Below, in pieces: positions 51,078 through 59,439 of a DNA stretch of 64,000 bases. The stretch comes from an uncultured Verrucomicrobiota bacterium (GTDB lineage Bacteria > Verrucomicrobiota > Verrucomicrobiia > Limisphaerales > UBA9464). The first letter of the stretch is position 1. Each line of letters begins with the position of its first letter. A program made the position numbers and the translations under genes. The stretch covers positions 1-64,000 of the forward strand of contig CAIVQH010000024.1 of assembly GCA_903907995.1 (NCBI GenBank). Reading direction: 5' to 3'. The notes beneath the pieces are model-generated. The model had not been told where the DNA came from and did no database searches. It saw only the letters and a list, made by a program, of their open reading frames with translations.

Positions 51078-51909
51078 TCTTCTGGCCCTGCCAGAGCTCG
51101 CCCACTTCGTGCCACCATTCGGGCGGACGCCGGGTCGCCTGCACATGATCCTGTCCGGGTAGGAACCAGAGGTGCTTGGGGCCCGCATAGCCGTCATACA
51201 GGGCCCGGCCCAGTTCGGGCGCAATCGTCCGATCCTGGCCGCCCACGCAGACGGCGAGCGGGCCGTGGTAGCCGCGCAGCCATTCGTCGGCCGGATATTT
51301 GTCCCACAACAGCAGGCTCACGGGCAGCCACGGCATGCGCTGGCCGGCGACGGCGGTAAGGTTGTTGTAAGGCACGAGGCAGCACAGGCCGGCAATCCGC
51401 CCCGGATTCTGCCCGGCCAGCCAGGCACCTGCACCCGTGCCGATGGACTCGGTGACCACATAGAGCGGCGCGCGGTTGGTCAGTTGCTGAAACGCTTCGT
51501 CTGCCGCCGCCAGGAAGGAGGTCTGGGACGGCGCTCCGGGACGGTCCGCGAAGCCGGGATAATCGAGGAGGTAGACGTCCAGCGGCAGCGCGGCCTGCAA
51601 GGGATCGGCGATGTATTCGCGGCCCACGGCGGTGCCGCTGTTGCCATGCAGGATCAGCACCGCACCCTGCGCGGCACCCGTCCGGCTGGGGCGCTGCCAG
51701 CCGATCCGGAGCCCGGCGGCGTTGGTCCACGGCTTCATCGCCCGTTCGCGGGCGTAAATGGCGAGCTGGTCGGTGGGGATGAGGGTTGGCCGGTAATAGA
51801 CCGAGCGCTGCCCGCACATCACCACCAACGCCAGCACGACATAGCCGGTGCCGAGCAGCACCAGCAGACCCACCAGACCCCGCAACCAAGGGCGCGGATT
51901 CATCGCCAT
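51073..51909 (-). CDS. Membrane-anchored alpha/beta hydrolase
   Basis: This 278-aa protein has an N-terminal membrane segment (LVGLLVLLGTGYVVLALVVM) followed by an alpha/beta hydrolase domain of the BEM46 type. An oxyanion motif LILHGNSGT, the nucleophile region VTESIGTGAGAWL with the catalytic Ser, and an Asp and His in GGQDRTIAP and PGQDHVQATR form a plausible triad. The substrate is not predictable. It is 19 bases downstream of rnc on the same strand. Confidence 0.8.
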   Translation of the reverse strand: MAMNPRPWLRGLVGLLVLLGTGYVVLALVVMCGQRSVYYRPTLIPTDQLAIYARERAMKPWTNAAGLRIGWQRPSRTGAAQGAVLILHGNSGTAVGREYIADPLQAALPLDVYLLDYPGFADRPGAPSQTSFLAAADEAFQQLTNRAPLYVVTESIGTGAGAWLAGQNPGRIAGLCCLVPYNNLTAVAGQRMPWLPVSLLLWDKYPADEWLRGYHGPLAVCVGGQDRTIAPELGRALYDGYAGPKHLWFLPGQDHVQATRRPPEWWHEVGELWQGQKK

Positions 51910-51928
51910 GATTACGCCTTGCGCGGGT

Positions 51929-52648
51929 TCACGGATGCCGGCGAACGACTTCCTTCGGCTCCTTCAGCCGCTGCAGCGCGGCCACGGCGGCGGCGCTTTC
52001 CGCCAGTTTCTTGCTGCGGCCGATGCCCCGTGCGAGCTCGACCCCCTCGTGCGACACCGCGCTTTCGAAGCGGCGGTCGTGGTCCGGTCCGGTGGCCGAA
52101 ATCTGTTCATACGTCGGCGCGTGCGGCGAACTGGCCTGAAGCAGCTCCTGCAGTTCGCCCTTGGGGTTGTCCAGGTTGGGCAGCTCGACCAGGCCACCCA
52201 TGGAATCGCGGAAGCGCCGCAGCACCAGTTCCCGGGCCGCGTCGTACCCGCCATCCATGAACACCGCGCCGACCAGCGCCTCAAAGGCGTCGGCCAGGGC
52301 GGAATTGCGGGCACGCCCGCCGGTGGATTCCTCGCCCCGGCTGAGAATGAGGTAGTCGCCGAGGTTCAGGCGGCGGCCCTGCTCCGCGAGCGAGGAACGG
52401 TTCACGAGCTGCGCGCGGGCCTGCGTGAGCGGGCCTTCGCCGTGGTCGGGAAACTTCTGGTACAGCTCGTGGGTGAGCACCAGCTGGAGCACGGCATCGC
52501 CCAGGAACTCCAGCCGCTGATTGTGGTGCTGCAGGTGGCCGACCCCGGCCTCGTGCGCCAGCGACGGATGCGTGAGCGCCAGCAGGAGCAGCTGCCGGTC
52601 ATGGAACTCATGCCCGATGACGGCTTCGAGGGCGGCAGTCTTGATCAT
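51929..52648 (-). CDS. rnc: Ribonuclease III
   Basis: This 239-aa endonuclease cleaves double-stranded RNA in rRNA and mRNA processing. The signature HNQRLEFLGDAVLQLVLT is at about residues 41-58. The second metal-binding part is LADAFEALVGAVFMDGG, with the required Asp and Glu present. A C-terminal double-stranded RNA-binding domain starts near residue 165 (NPKGELQELLQ, SKKLAESAAAVAALQRL). Length is normal. It lies between a hydrolase and an uncharacterised gene, not in the common rnc-era operon. Confidence 0.95.
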   Translation of the reverse strand: MIKTAALEAVIGHEFHDRQLLLLALTHPSLAHEAGVGHLQHHNQRLEFLGDAVLQLVLTHELYQKFPDHGEGPLTQARAQLVNRSSLAEQGRRLNLGDYLILSRGEESTGGRARNSALADAFEALVGAVFMDGGYDAARELVLRRFRDSMGGLVELPNLDNPKGELQELLQASSPHAPTYEQISATGPDHDRRFESAVSHEGVELARGIGRSKKLAESAAAVAALQRLKEPKEVVRRHP

Positions 52649-52687
52649 GACGCAGGAACCGGGAAACAGCGGCGACGGCGCGGACGC

Positions 52688-53263
52688 TCAGGCCGGGGCG
52701 AGCGTGGCGACCTGGCTGGGCGGGTTGAAGGGCTCCTCGCAGGGGGTGCCTTCCACGGGCAGGCCGTGTTCCAGCAGGTGGGCGACGTCGCGCTGCACCA
52801 CCTCGAGCTGTTCGAGGTGCAGGTCAGGATCGGCGATGGCAAAGATGTCGCCCGTGCGGGGCTGCTCGTAGATGAAGATGCGCCGGCCGTTCTCGCGGAG
52901 CTGCTGCTTCACCTTGAGCACGCGCTTGCGCTCGAGCATCACTGCCAGGATGTAGCAGGTCGCGGCGTATTGCTCGTCGCGGCACTCGATCAGCTTGCGC
53001 AGGAGCGATTCCGCGTCGTCCTTCTTGATCGCCTCGGGCGGGGCCGGCGGCGGGGCGTGATAGACGCCCTGCCAGTGGGACACGAGGTTGGGCCGGGCCA
53101 GGATTTCCGGGCCGTGCGTCTTCCACGCCTCGCGGCTCAGGTCGAGCCGCTCAAAACCATGGCGCTGATCGAGCAGCAGGGTGTGGTAAGCCTCGCCATC
53201 GGCAAACGGGCGGTTGGTCACGAAACAGACGTGACCACGGGACTGGATGTTCCACTCAAGCAT
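52688..53263 (-). CDS. Uncharacterised conserved protein
   Basis: This 191-aa protein starts at ATG 53263 (MLEWNIQSRGHVCFVTNRPF). The beginning, WNIQSRGHVCFVTNRPFADG followed by EAYHTLLL, is a pattern found in uncharacterised proteins of PVC bacteria. A middle helix has DDAESLLRKLIECRDEQYAA and the end is LHLEQLEVVQRDVAHLL. No signal and no membrane segment. It precedes rnc by 39 bases on the same strand. No function is recognised. Confidence 0.65.
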   Translation of the reverse strand: MLEWNIQSRGHVCFVTNRPFADGEAYHTLLLDQRHGFERLDLSREAWKTHGPEILARPNLVSHWQGVYHAPPPAPPEAIKKDDAESLLRKLIECRDEQYAATCYILAVMLERKRVLKVKQQLRENGRRIFIYEQPRTGDIFAIADPDLHLEQLEVVQRDVAHLLEHGLPVEGTPCEEPFNPPSQVATLAPA

Positions 53264-53470
53264 CGGAGAAGCCGGCCCAAGGCCGGAAAAAATGTCTGCC
53301 CGAAGTATCGTGACCGCCCCGGCGACTTCAACCCGCATTTCGGGTTTCGCATGCGCACGCTCCACCTTCGGTGCCGGGGAGTGGGATATCCGGGTGAAAC
53401 TTCCAGTCGCCAGCGCGGTCTCGTTCGCCTAAGCAGACGGCAGACGCCATCCTCCCACGCCATACCACGC

Positions 53471-54517
53471 ATGCCCGACGATCTGGCCAACATTCCCGGA
53501 GCCGAGGAACCGGCCGCCCAGGCACCGTACCCTTTTGTCTCGCGTTTGAAGATCAAAGGCGCGACCGCCGACGGCAAGGTGCCGGTATCCACCGCCACCC
53601 ACTACTATCTGATCCGGGGCGGCCAGAAGACCGGGCCGCTCAAGCGCGAGGAGGTCACGGTGCTGCTGCACACCGGGCAGGCCAGTCCCCGCGATCTGGG
53701 CTGGCAGGAGGGACAATCGGGCTGGCGACCGCTCGGTGAATTGCTGCCCGGCGTCGGCCGGGTCGTGCGGTCGCCCACTGCGGATGAGGCTGCCGCCCGG
53801 ACGCCGGCTCACGACGACCTGGACCAGCAGGGCTTCGGGACGCTGCTGTTTGGCTCGCTCGCCTATCCGTTCCGGGGCGACGGGCTCATCATCCTGCTGG
53901 CGGGTGGTGTGACCCTGACGGCTGTAAACTTCCTGGCCGGCTTCATGATGGTCACCTCCCTCCTCATCGGAGCCTTTTCCATGGGTTACCTGTTTGGGGC
54001 GCTGCAGATCATCGTGCGCAGCAGCGCCCATGGCGACCCGGAGATGCCGAACTGGCCCGCTTTCGAGATTTGGACGAGCGAGGTGATCCAGCCGATCCTG
54101 CTCTGGCTGAGCACGTTGATCGCCTGTTTCGGCCCGGCGCTGCTGGCCGGGGCGCTCGCCTGGCATTTCGAGGATCCCGTGCTCACCGGCTTTGCCGCCG
54201 CGCTGGGGTTGGGCAGCTTCGTGTATTACCCGATGGCACTGCTCGGGGTCGCGCTAACGGATTCGCTGGCGGGCATGAACCCGGTGCTGGTCTTCTGCTC
54301 AATCAGCCGCGTGCCCGGACGTTACGCCGCCGCCGTGGCGATGCTGGTGCTGCTGATGGCGGTGCAGATTCTCGGCGGCGTGCTGGCCGACGCTTTTCCA
54401 TCGAAAGCGGTCGGCTACATCTGGAACGGCTTCAACTCGCTCTACTTCGCCGTCGTGCAGGCCCGCATCCTCGGCTTGCTGTACTACGCAAACCGCGAGC
54501 GGTTGCAGTGGTTTTAG
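53471..54517 (+). CDS. GYF_2 (DUF4339) membrane protein with DUF4013-like region
   Basis: This 348-aa protein starts at ATG 53471. An N-terminal GYF_2-type module is recognisable: HYYLIRGGQKTGPLKREEVT, LGWQEGQSGWRPLGELL. It is followed by about six hydrophobic helices (FGTLLFGSLAYPF, LIILLAGGVTLTAVNFL, LLIGAFSMGYLFGALQII, PILLWLSTLIACFGPALL) with PNWPAFEIW as a conserved loop. The GYF_2 domain probably binds a partner in the cytoplasm. Many PVC genomes have several such proteins; function is unknown. Confidence 0.75.
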   Translation: MPDDLANIPGAEEPAAQAPYPFVSRLKIKGATADGKVPVSTATHYYLIRGGQKTGPLKREEVTVLLHTGQASPRDLGWQEGQSGWRPLGELLPGVGRVVRSPTADEAAARTPAHDDLDQQGFGTLLFGSLAYPFRGDGLIILLAGGVTLTAVNFLAGFMMVTSLLIGAFSMGYLFGALQIIVRSSAHGDPEMPNWPAFEIWTSEVIQPILLWLSTLIACFGPALLAGALAWHFEDPVLTGFAAALGLGSFVYYPMALLGVALTDSLAGMNPVLVFCSISRVPGRYAAAVAMLVLLMAVQILGGVLADAFPSKAVGYIWNGFNSLYFAVVQARILGLLYYANRERLQWF

Positions 54518-54569
54518 CCGCCGATTCTGTCTGCTGGATTCCCCCGCCGATTTCCTGTCTGTTAGCGGC

Positions 54570-55049
54570 ATGATACATGTCGGCATCGGCTACGATGTCC
54601 ACCCGCTCGTCGAAGGCCGGAAGCTCGTGCTCGGCGGTGTCGAAATCGCGCATTCCAAGGGCCTCGATGGCCACAGCGACGCCGATGCGCTCGCCCATGC
54701 CATCACCGACGCCATCCTCGGCGCCATCGGCGAGGTGGACATCGGCCACTTCTTCCCCAACACCGATCCGCGCTGGAAGGGCGCGCCGAGCAAGGTGTTT
54801 CTCGCCGAGGCGGCCCGCCAGGTAAGCCTCCGCGGCGGGCGCATCGTGAACATCGACGCCTCGCTCATGGCCGAGCAGCCCAAGATTTTCCCGCATATCG
54901 CCGCCATGAAGCAGAACCTCGGCGCGGCGCTGGGCCTGGACCCGAAAAAGGTCGGTGTGAAGGCCACCACCAACGAGCGCCTCGGCTTCATCGGCCGCGA
55001 GGAGGGCATTGCCGCCATGGCCGTGGCCTCCGTGGACCTTCCCGAGTAA
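54570..55049 (+). CDS. ispF: 2-C-methyl-D-erythritol 2,4-cyclodiphosphate synthase
   Basis: This 159-aa enzyme of the MEP isoprenoid pathway converts CDP-ME 2-phosphate to MEcPP. Zinc ligands are in GIGYDVHPL and in GHSDADALAHAITDAILGA; the substrate loop is IGHFFPNTDPRWKG and the end is VGVKATTNERLGFIGREEG. Length is normal. The start has a 52-base gap after the GYF_2 gene. ispD is not adjacent. Confidence 0.96.
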   Translation: MIHVGIGYDVHPLVEGRKLVLGGVEIAHSKGLDGHSDADALAHAITDAILGAIGEVDIGHFFPNTDPRWKGAPSKVFLAEAARQVSLRGGRIVNIDASLMAEQPKIFPHIAAMKQNLGAALGLDPKKVGVKATTNERLGFIGREEGIAAMAVASVDLPE

Positions 55050-55092
55050 TCGCGCTTCTGCCTTTCCCCCGCTTCCGCCACACTGACTGCTC

Positions 55093-55380
55093 ATGGGTGC
55101 CAAATCTGAAATCGGCTGGACGACTCCGGGTGAAGACGGCGTGAAACGCCACGTCTTTGCCCATAAGGTCGGCAAGGAGTGGCGGTTTTTCGCCCGCGAC
55201 CGGCGCAAGGGCCGCGATGTCGCCTGGATTCCGATCGAAAATCCGCTGCTGTCCGACTGGCTGGAGCTGTACGAATCCATCCAGCGCCGGGCGGCCCGCG
55301 ACCTCAATCCGCCCGACCACGTGGAACACGTGAAGCGGCTGATCCGCGAGCACTTTCCCGAACACCAGTTCGAGGACTGA
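55093..55380 (+). CDS. Small hypothetical protein in the ispF/glutamine amidotransferase run
   Basis: This 95-aa hydrophilic protein has an N-terminal beta stretch (KRHVFAHKVGKEWRFFARD) and C-terminal helix (HVEHVKRLIREHFPEH). It is charged and highly basic in the middle (RDRRKGRD). The ORF lies between ispF and the amidotransferase, with a 3-base gap to the latter, which supports it being a gene. No family is recognised. Confidence 0.6.
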   Translation: MGAKSEIGWTTPGEDGVKRHVFAHKVGKEWRFFARDRRKGRDVAWIPIENPLLSDWLELYESIQRRAARDLNPPDHVEHVKRLIREHFPEHQFED

Positions 55381-55383
55381 GCC

Positions 55384-56133
55384 ATGCGCCCCCTGATCCT
55401 GGTCTCACCCAGCACCGCGCCCGCCGGCGTGGAGATGGGCGATCCCTCGATCAGCGTGTCGGCCCGCTACCTCGGGTCGGTGCTCGCCGCCGGCGGCCTG
55501 CCCCTGGCACTGCCACTGACGACGGACCGCACGGCCCTGGCCGACGCGGTCGCGCAATGCCACGGCGTGCTGATGACCGGCGGCGATGATATCGATCCGC
55601 GCCTTTATTGGCCCGACGTGCCGGCGGCACTGCTCGAAACCTGCGACCTCGCTGAAACGGGCCGTGACGAGATGGAGCTGGCCCTGCTGGCCGAGGTGTT
55701 TGCGCAGCGCCGCCCCCTGCTCGCCATCTGCCGTGGGCACCAGCTCGTAAACCTTTTCCTCGGTGGCACGCTCTACGTGGATCTGCCCACGCAGGCACCC
55801 GGTGCGGTGGCGCACAACCAGATGGACGTCCGCAACGAGGTCGCCCATCGCGTCACGCTGCCGCCCGATTCCGGCTATGCCGCAATCGCCGGCACCACGG
55901 ATCTGGGCGTGAACAGCACCCATCACCAAGCTATCCGGCGCCTCGCCTCGCCGCTTCGGGCCGTGGCCCTGGCCGAGGATGGGCTGATCGAGGCCACCGA
56001 GTTCCGGCCCGAGGAACGCGGCCGGCTGCCGTGGTTCCAATCCGTCCAGTTTCACCCCGAACGCCTCGCCGGCCCGGAACACGCCCGGCTGTTCCGCGCC
56101 TTCGTCGAAGCCTGCCAAGCCACCCGCCCATGA
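55384..56133 (+). CDS. Gamma-glutamyl-gamma-aminobutyrate hydrolase-like class I amidotransferase
   Basis: This 249-aa protein of peptidase family C26 resembles PuuD. The nucleophile elbow LAICRGHQLVNLFLGG has the catalytic Cys, and the His-Glu of the triad are in VQFHPERLAG. GGDDIDPRLY and HHQAIRRLA are also typical. It probably hydrolyses gamma-glutamyl compounds; the physiological substrate is unknown. The stop overlaps the next start (ATGA). Confidence 0.88.
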   Translation: MRPLILVSPSTAPAGVEMGDPSISVSARYLGSVLAAGGLPLALPLTTDRTALADAVAQCHGVLMTGGDDIDPRLYWPDVPAALLETCDLAETGRDEMELALLAEVFAQRRPLLAICRGHQLVNLFLGGTLYVDLPTQAPGAVAHNQMDVRNEVAHRVTLPPDSGYAAIAGTTDLGVNSTHHQAIRRLASPLRAVALAEDGLIEATEFRPEERGRLPWFQSVQFHPERLAGPEHARLFRAFVEACQATRP

Positions 56134-56909
56134 ACCGTCCCGATTTCACCCGCCTGGCTCCCCTGCTCTTTTCCCTCGGCCTCGCCGCGTGCCTTGGCCC
56201 AGCGTCCCCGGCCGCCGAGCCTCCTTCCACCTCCGCGCTCCCCGCTCCGAGCTCCGCGCTTCCAACGCCGCTCTACGAATTCCGCCCCGGCACACCCGAC
56301 GGCCTGGGAAAATGGTTCCTCGGGCGGGAAATCGCACACTACATGTCGCACCAGGGGGCCATGTGGTTGGAGCGCCCCGAGCGCGAGGATGAGGAACAGC
56401 CCACCAAACTGCTCGATGCCCTGAAGCTCCAGCCGGGCAACGTCATCGCCGACGTCGGTGCTGGCAGCGGCTTCCTGAGCTGGCGCATGGCCAAACGCGT
56501 CGGAACCCATGGGTTGGTGTATGCGAATGACATCCAGCCCGAAATGCTGGCCATCCTGCGTACCAACGTCACCGCCCACGGCGTCACCAACGTGGTGACC
56601 ATCCTGGGCACCACCACCGACCCGAAGCTGCCAACCAATGCGGTCGATCTCGCCATATTCGTGGATGTTTACCACGAATGCGACCACCCCTATGAAATCA
56701 TCCGGGGCGTCGCCCAGTCGCTGAAGCCCGGCGGCCGGCTGGTCTTTGTCGAATACCGGGGCGAGGAGCAGTGGATTCCCATCAAGCCGCTTCACAAGAT
56801 GACCGAGGCGCAGGTGCGCAAGGAGATGGCGCTCCAGCCGCTGGAATGGGTGGAAACCCTCCACCTGCTGCCCCGCCAGCACGTGATCATCTTCCGGCGA
56901 AAGGACTGA
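56130..56909 (+). CDS. Predicted exported (lipoprotein) methyltransferase
   Basis: This 259-aa protein starts at ATG 56130, overlapping the amidotransferase stop. The N-terminus LAPLLFSLGLAACLGPAS carries a lipobox-like Cys, followed by a repeat-derived linker (SALPAPSSALPTP). The core is a class I SAM-dependent methyltransferase: GNVIADVGAGSGFLSWRMA, YANDIQPEML, VDVYHECDHPYEII and LKPGGRLVFVEYR. Exported SAM methyltransferases are uncommon because SAM is cytoplasmic. Localisation rests on the signal prediction only, so an error in the start is possible. Confidence 0.75.
   Translation: MNRPDFTRLAPLLFSLGLAACLGPASPAAEPPSTSALPAPSSALPTPLYEFRPGTPDGLGKWFLGREIAHYMSHQGAMWLERPEREDEEQPTKLLDALKLQPGNVIADVGAGSGFLSWRMAKRVGTHGLVYANDIQPEMLAILRTNVTAHGVTNVVTILGTTTDPKLPTNAVDLAIFVDVYHECDHPYEIIRGVAQSLKPGGRLVFVEYRGEEQWIPIKPLHKMTEAQVRKEMALQPLEWVETLHLLPRQHVIIFRRKD
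56231..56263. repeat. GCTCC-rich repeat in the methyltransferase gene
   Basis: CTCCGCGCTCCCCGCTCCGA followed by GCTCCGCGCTTCC lies in frame in the linker after the signal peptide. The same kind of run occurs at 29606-29640 in the DUF1365 gene. It encodes alternating Ser, Ala, Leu and Pro. Confidence 0.6.
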
Positions 56910-57335
56910 TACCAGTTCCCTGAAAGCACGGCATCTTGGTAGGGAATTCGCGCTGCGATGTCCCCGCCGCCGAGCGCAGCGTCAGGCGACGGAATGAACG
57001 CCTACGACCTCCGCACGCCTCTTCCGCCCCTTCAGCACGGGGACGGGAAGCAGACGGACCGCAGGTCTGTGATCCACAGCGACGCACGAAGCTCGGAGGC
57101 ACAGAGGAAATGGTGATGAACGAAGTCCGGGAGTTGCTGCGGCTCGCAGAGCCGCGGTCCGCACGTCTCTTCCACCCCTTCAGGGCGGGACGGCGCGGCG
57201 CGCCATCCCTTTCAAACGACTGATTCTCATCGGTAAATGCACCCAGGCGCCAACCGCCTCCCCGAAAAACAAACCAGCCCGCTCAGGCGAGCGGGCTGGC
57301 TGGAGAAATCAGGCAGATTTAAGAATGAGCCGAGA
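56910..57335. other. 426-base intergenic region with palindromic repeats
   Basis: No gene can be supported. It contains an inverted pair of 26-base repeats: a diverged copy at 57057-57082 and a clean one at 57135-57160 with the hairpin GCGGCTC-tgc-GAGCCGC. A direct repeat (57011-57042 and 57159-57190, both starting CCGCACG and containing CTTCCGCCCCTTCAG or its variant) surrounds it. The terminator of the pseudopilin is at its end. Copies of the same 26-base family occur at 39748 and 39830. Confidence 0.65.
57264..57299 (-). terminator. Intrinsic terminator of the pseudopilin gene
   Basis: On the minus strand CCAGCCCGCTC and GAGCGGGCTGG form an 11-bp stem with loop GCCT, followed by TTTGTTTTTCG. 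It lies about 37 bases after the stop of the gene at 57336. Confidence 0.88.
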
Positions 57336-58181
57336 TTACTGCGGGGGACCATTGGGGCCGTAGGAGCTGCGGGCCTGGAGCCACTTGAGGTCGAACATTT
57401 TGTCGCTGATCGGGATGGAACCGCTGGCGATGTTGTCCGCGGTCAGGCCGATTACGGCCCGATCCTGCCAGCGCTTGATTTCGGAGTGACCGTCGGCAAA
57501 CGAGATTCCGTTCGCCTTATTATGATACGAGGCCGGATAGTCTGTCCAGGCGGACGAATTAGGATCGCAGACAAACCACCCGTCGTTGATCGAGACCGGA
57601 TTTTCGTCCAGGGTCACCCACGTGTCCGAGGGCCGGCTGATCGCCCCTTGCTTGCGGAAATTGGTGCACTTGGCGTTGTCAGCCGCCCACGGATTGATGG
57701 GGTTCATCCAGCAGTTCATGGACATGCTGCGGAGGGAAGGGAGGCCGCCTTTTTTGCCGTACGGATCCTTCGTCGTCTTTTTGTCCGCCGGGCACTTGTA
57801 GGGCCCCAGGCTGCCGACATATTTGTACAGCAGGGAATCCATGATGAGCACGCTATTGGTGATGCCGGTCCCGGAGGCCATTTCGCCCATGCACCATTGA
57901 TTGAGCGGATAAACATGGGTCGGGCTGATGGCTGTGACCATGCTGTCCTCGCCGGCCGACCTCACCAAGTTATCCGTGTAGTCAACCGAATAGAGATGCC
58001 AAGCCAGCATCAGCTGACGGCCGTTGCTCTGGCACTGGATGCCTTGGGCCTTGGTTTTCGCCTTCGCCAGCGCCGGCAGGAGCATGCCGGCCAGAATGGC
58101 GATGATGGCGATGACGACGAGAAGCTCGATCAGGGTGAAGCCCCGGCTTCGATGGGCTTTGGTTAGGTGCAATTTGTGCAT
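57336..58181 (-). CDS. Type II secretion pseudopilin with FADGH C-terminal motif
   Basis: This 281-aa protein starts at ATG 58181, followed by basic leader [14 protein letters not shown] and the methylation motif [20 protein letters not shown]. The C-terminal part has [19 protein letters not shown], the H-x8-FADGH pattern of PVC pseudopilins (DUF1559-like). Several Cys residues in the globular domain (CPADKK, CWMN, CTNF, CDPN) may form disulfides. Its own terminator makes it monocistronic. PVC genomes carry many such genes with mostly unknown roles. Confidence 0.9.
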   Translation of the reverse strand: MHKLHLTKAHRSRGFTLIELLVVIAIIAILAGMLLPALAKAKTKAQGIQCQSNGRQLMLAWHLYSVDYTDNLVRSAGEDSMVTAISPTHVYPLNQWCMGEMASGTGITNSVLIMDSLLYKYVGSLGPYKCPADKKTTKDPYGKKGGLPSLRSMSMNCWMNPINPWAADNAKCTNFRKQGAISRPSDTWVTLDENPVSINDGWFVCDPNSSAWTDYPASYHNKANGISFADGHSEIKRWQDRAVIGLTADNIASGSIPISDKMFDLKWLQARSSYGPNGPPQ

Positions 58182-58851
58182 AGGTAGGGACGTGCTTTGT
58201 GTGAGCTGTAGCAGTGCTGTATGGCTCATGCCTAACACAGGGTTTTGTCCGACGCAAGAGGTGGTTTTCAGGTATTTCAATGTGCCCTCGGGTTTCCGCA
58301 ACCGACCCTGCGGCCGCCACCGTTGAACTGGGCAGGAATCCTGCGCGTGGCTTCCGCCCGCGGCCGCAAACTGTCATGGCTCTGCAGTCTCCAAAACGGC
58401 GCTGGCATTCCTACGCGGATCATTCTGCTGATGCTACTTAAGTTGCACATTTGCAAAGAGATCCAATGGGCACATCTTTTCACCGTGGTCAGCGTTGGGC
58501 TCCGGGTGTGTGGTGGGACGGACGTCCTCGCGAGCCGGGCCGGCCCACGCCGAGGCTGCCGTGGCTCGCGAGGACGCTCGCCCCACCGGGTTTTCTTTCG
58601 GCCGCCAGCGCCAGCTCGCGCCGGGCCTGCAAAGGTTTGCTGGCAGAGCCAACCACGGTGAAAGATGCGCCCCGATCCAATGGCACTTTCATCCCGGGCG
58701 TAACCAGCTTTGGCCACCGCCGTCTCCTGTTTGTACGGGTTGGGGTGCGATATTTGTGGTGGGGCAGCTTGGTTTCCGTTCCGTGGGGCGTGCTGTGTGT
58801 GAGCTTGCGTTTGCCGTGGACAACCTCCTGCCAACCCCGTGTCATCGCGTC
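58182..58851. other. 670-base intergenic region with nested inverted repeats
   Basis: No gene can be supported, although long frames without known motifs exist on both strands. The central part has nested inverted repeats: an inner pair of 25-base arms (58512-58536 and 58563-58587, 3 mismatches, with CTCGCGAG in each) inside an outer imperfect pair around 58466-58494 and 58648-58672. The region near 58290-58370 holds a GCAGGA/TCCTGC near-palindrome. Promoters of both flanking genes must be here but no clear motif could be picked. Confidence 0.6.
58466..58672. repeat. MITE-like nested inverted repeat
   Basis: Outer arms about 25 bases long (GCACATCTTTTCACCGTGGT at 58470-58489 and its imperfect complement near 58652-58672) enclose inner arms at 58512-58536 and 58563-58587. 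The inner arms share TCCTCGCGAGCC exactly. There is no ORF with a transposase motif inside, so it is a small non-autonomous element or a compound palindrome. Confidence 0.6.
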
Positions 58852-59400
58852 GTGAACCGTCGTTGGCTGATCTGGTTCGCCCTTTTCATCGGGCTCGATA
58901 CGGCTGCCTACTTCTTCTGGCATTACCGGCAGGAGCACCGTTTTGACGTGCCCATCCGCCAGGCCGCCCTGCGCTACGGACTGCCCCCCGCCCTCGTCAA
59001 AGCCGTGGTGTGGCGCGAAAGCAACTTCGACGCGGAGGCCGTGGGGAAGGCCGGCGAGATCGGCCTGATGCAGCTCATGGACGATGCGGCGCACGAGTGG
59101 GCCGGGGCCGCGCGCCTGACCAGTTTCGAGCACGAATGCGTGTTTGATCCCCGCACCAACACCCTCGCCGGCAGCTACTACCTGGCGAAGCTGTTGCGCC
59201 GCTACGCCGGCACGGACAATCCCCTGCCCTACGCCCTCTCCGATTACAACGCGGGCCGCGGCAACGTGCTGAAGTGGATGACCGGCGCGGCGCGCACCAA
59301 CAGCGCCGCCTTCGTCACGCAGATCGGTTTCCCCTCCACGCGGGACTACGTGCTCGCAATCACCGGACGCTACGCGAAATATCGTTCGGAATTTCACTGA
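58852..59400 (+). CDS. Lytic transglycosylase (SLT family)
   Basis: This 182-aa protein has GTG start 58852 (VNRRWLIWFALFIGLDTAAYFFW), which gives an N-terminal membrane anchor. The SLT domain has the catalytic Glu in VWRESNFDAEAVGKAGEIGL, the MQLMDDAA motif, ALSDYNAGRGNVLKW and TRDYVLAITGRYAKY. It cleaves peptidoglycan with formation of anhydromuropeptides. It precedes the YdcF-like gene by 39 bases, suggesting joint expression. Confidence 0.88.
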   Translation: MNRRWLIWFALFIGLDTAAYFFWHYRQEHRFDVPIRQAALRYGLPPALVKAVVWRESNFDAEAVGKAGEIGLMQLMDDAAHEWAGAARLTSFEHECVFDPRTNTLAGSYYLAKLLRRYAGTDNPLPYALSDYNAGRGNVLKWMTGAARTNSAAFVTQIGFPSTRDYVLAITGRYAKYRSEFH

Positions 59401-59439
59401 CGCCACGCTCCGGGGACGGACACTTTGGTCGCGACACTC

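Noticed and set aside
51888-54516. A single long plus-strand gene running from the hydrolase region into the GYF_2 gene
   Set aside because: The first half lies opposite rnc and the gene at 52688; conserved GYF_2 sequence starts only at ATG 53471.
57336-58301. Longer pseudopilin start at 58301
   Set aside because: Residues before [14 protein letters not shown] are not a prepilin leader; the usual short basic leader begins at ATG 58181.
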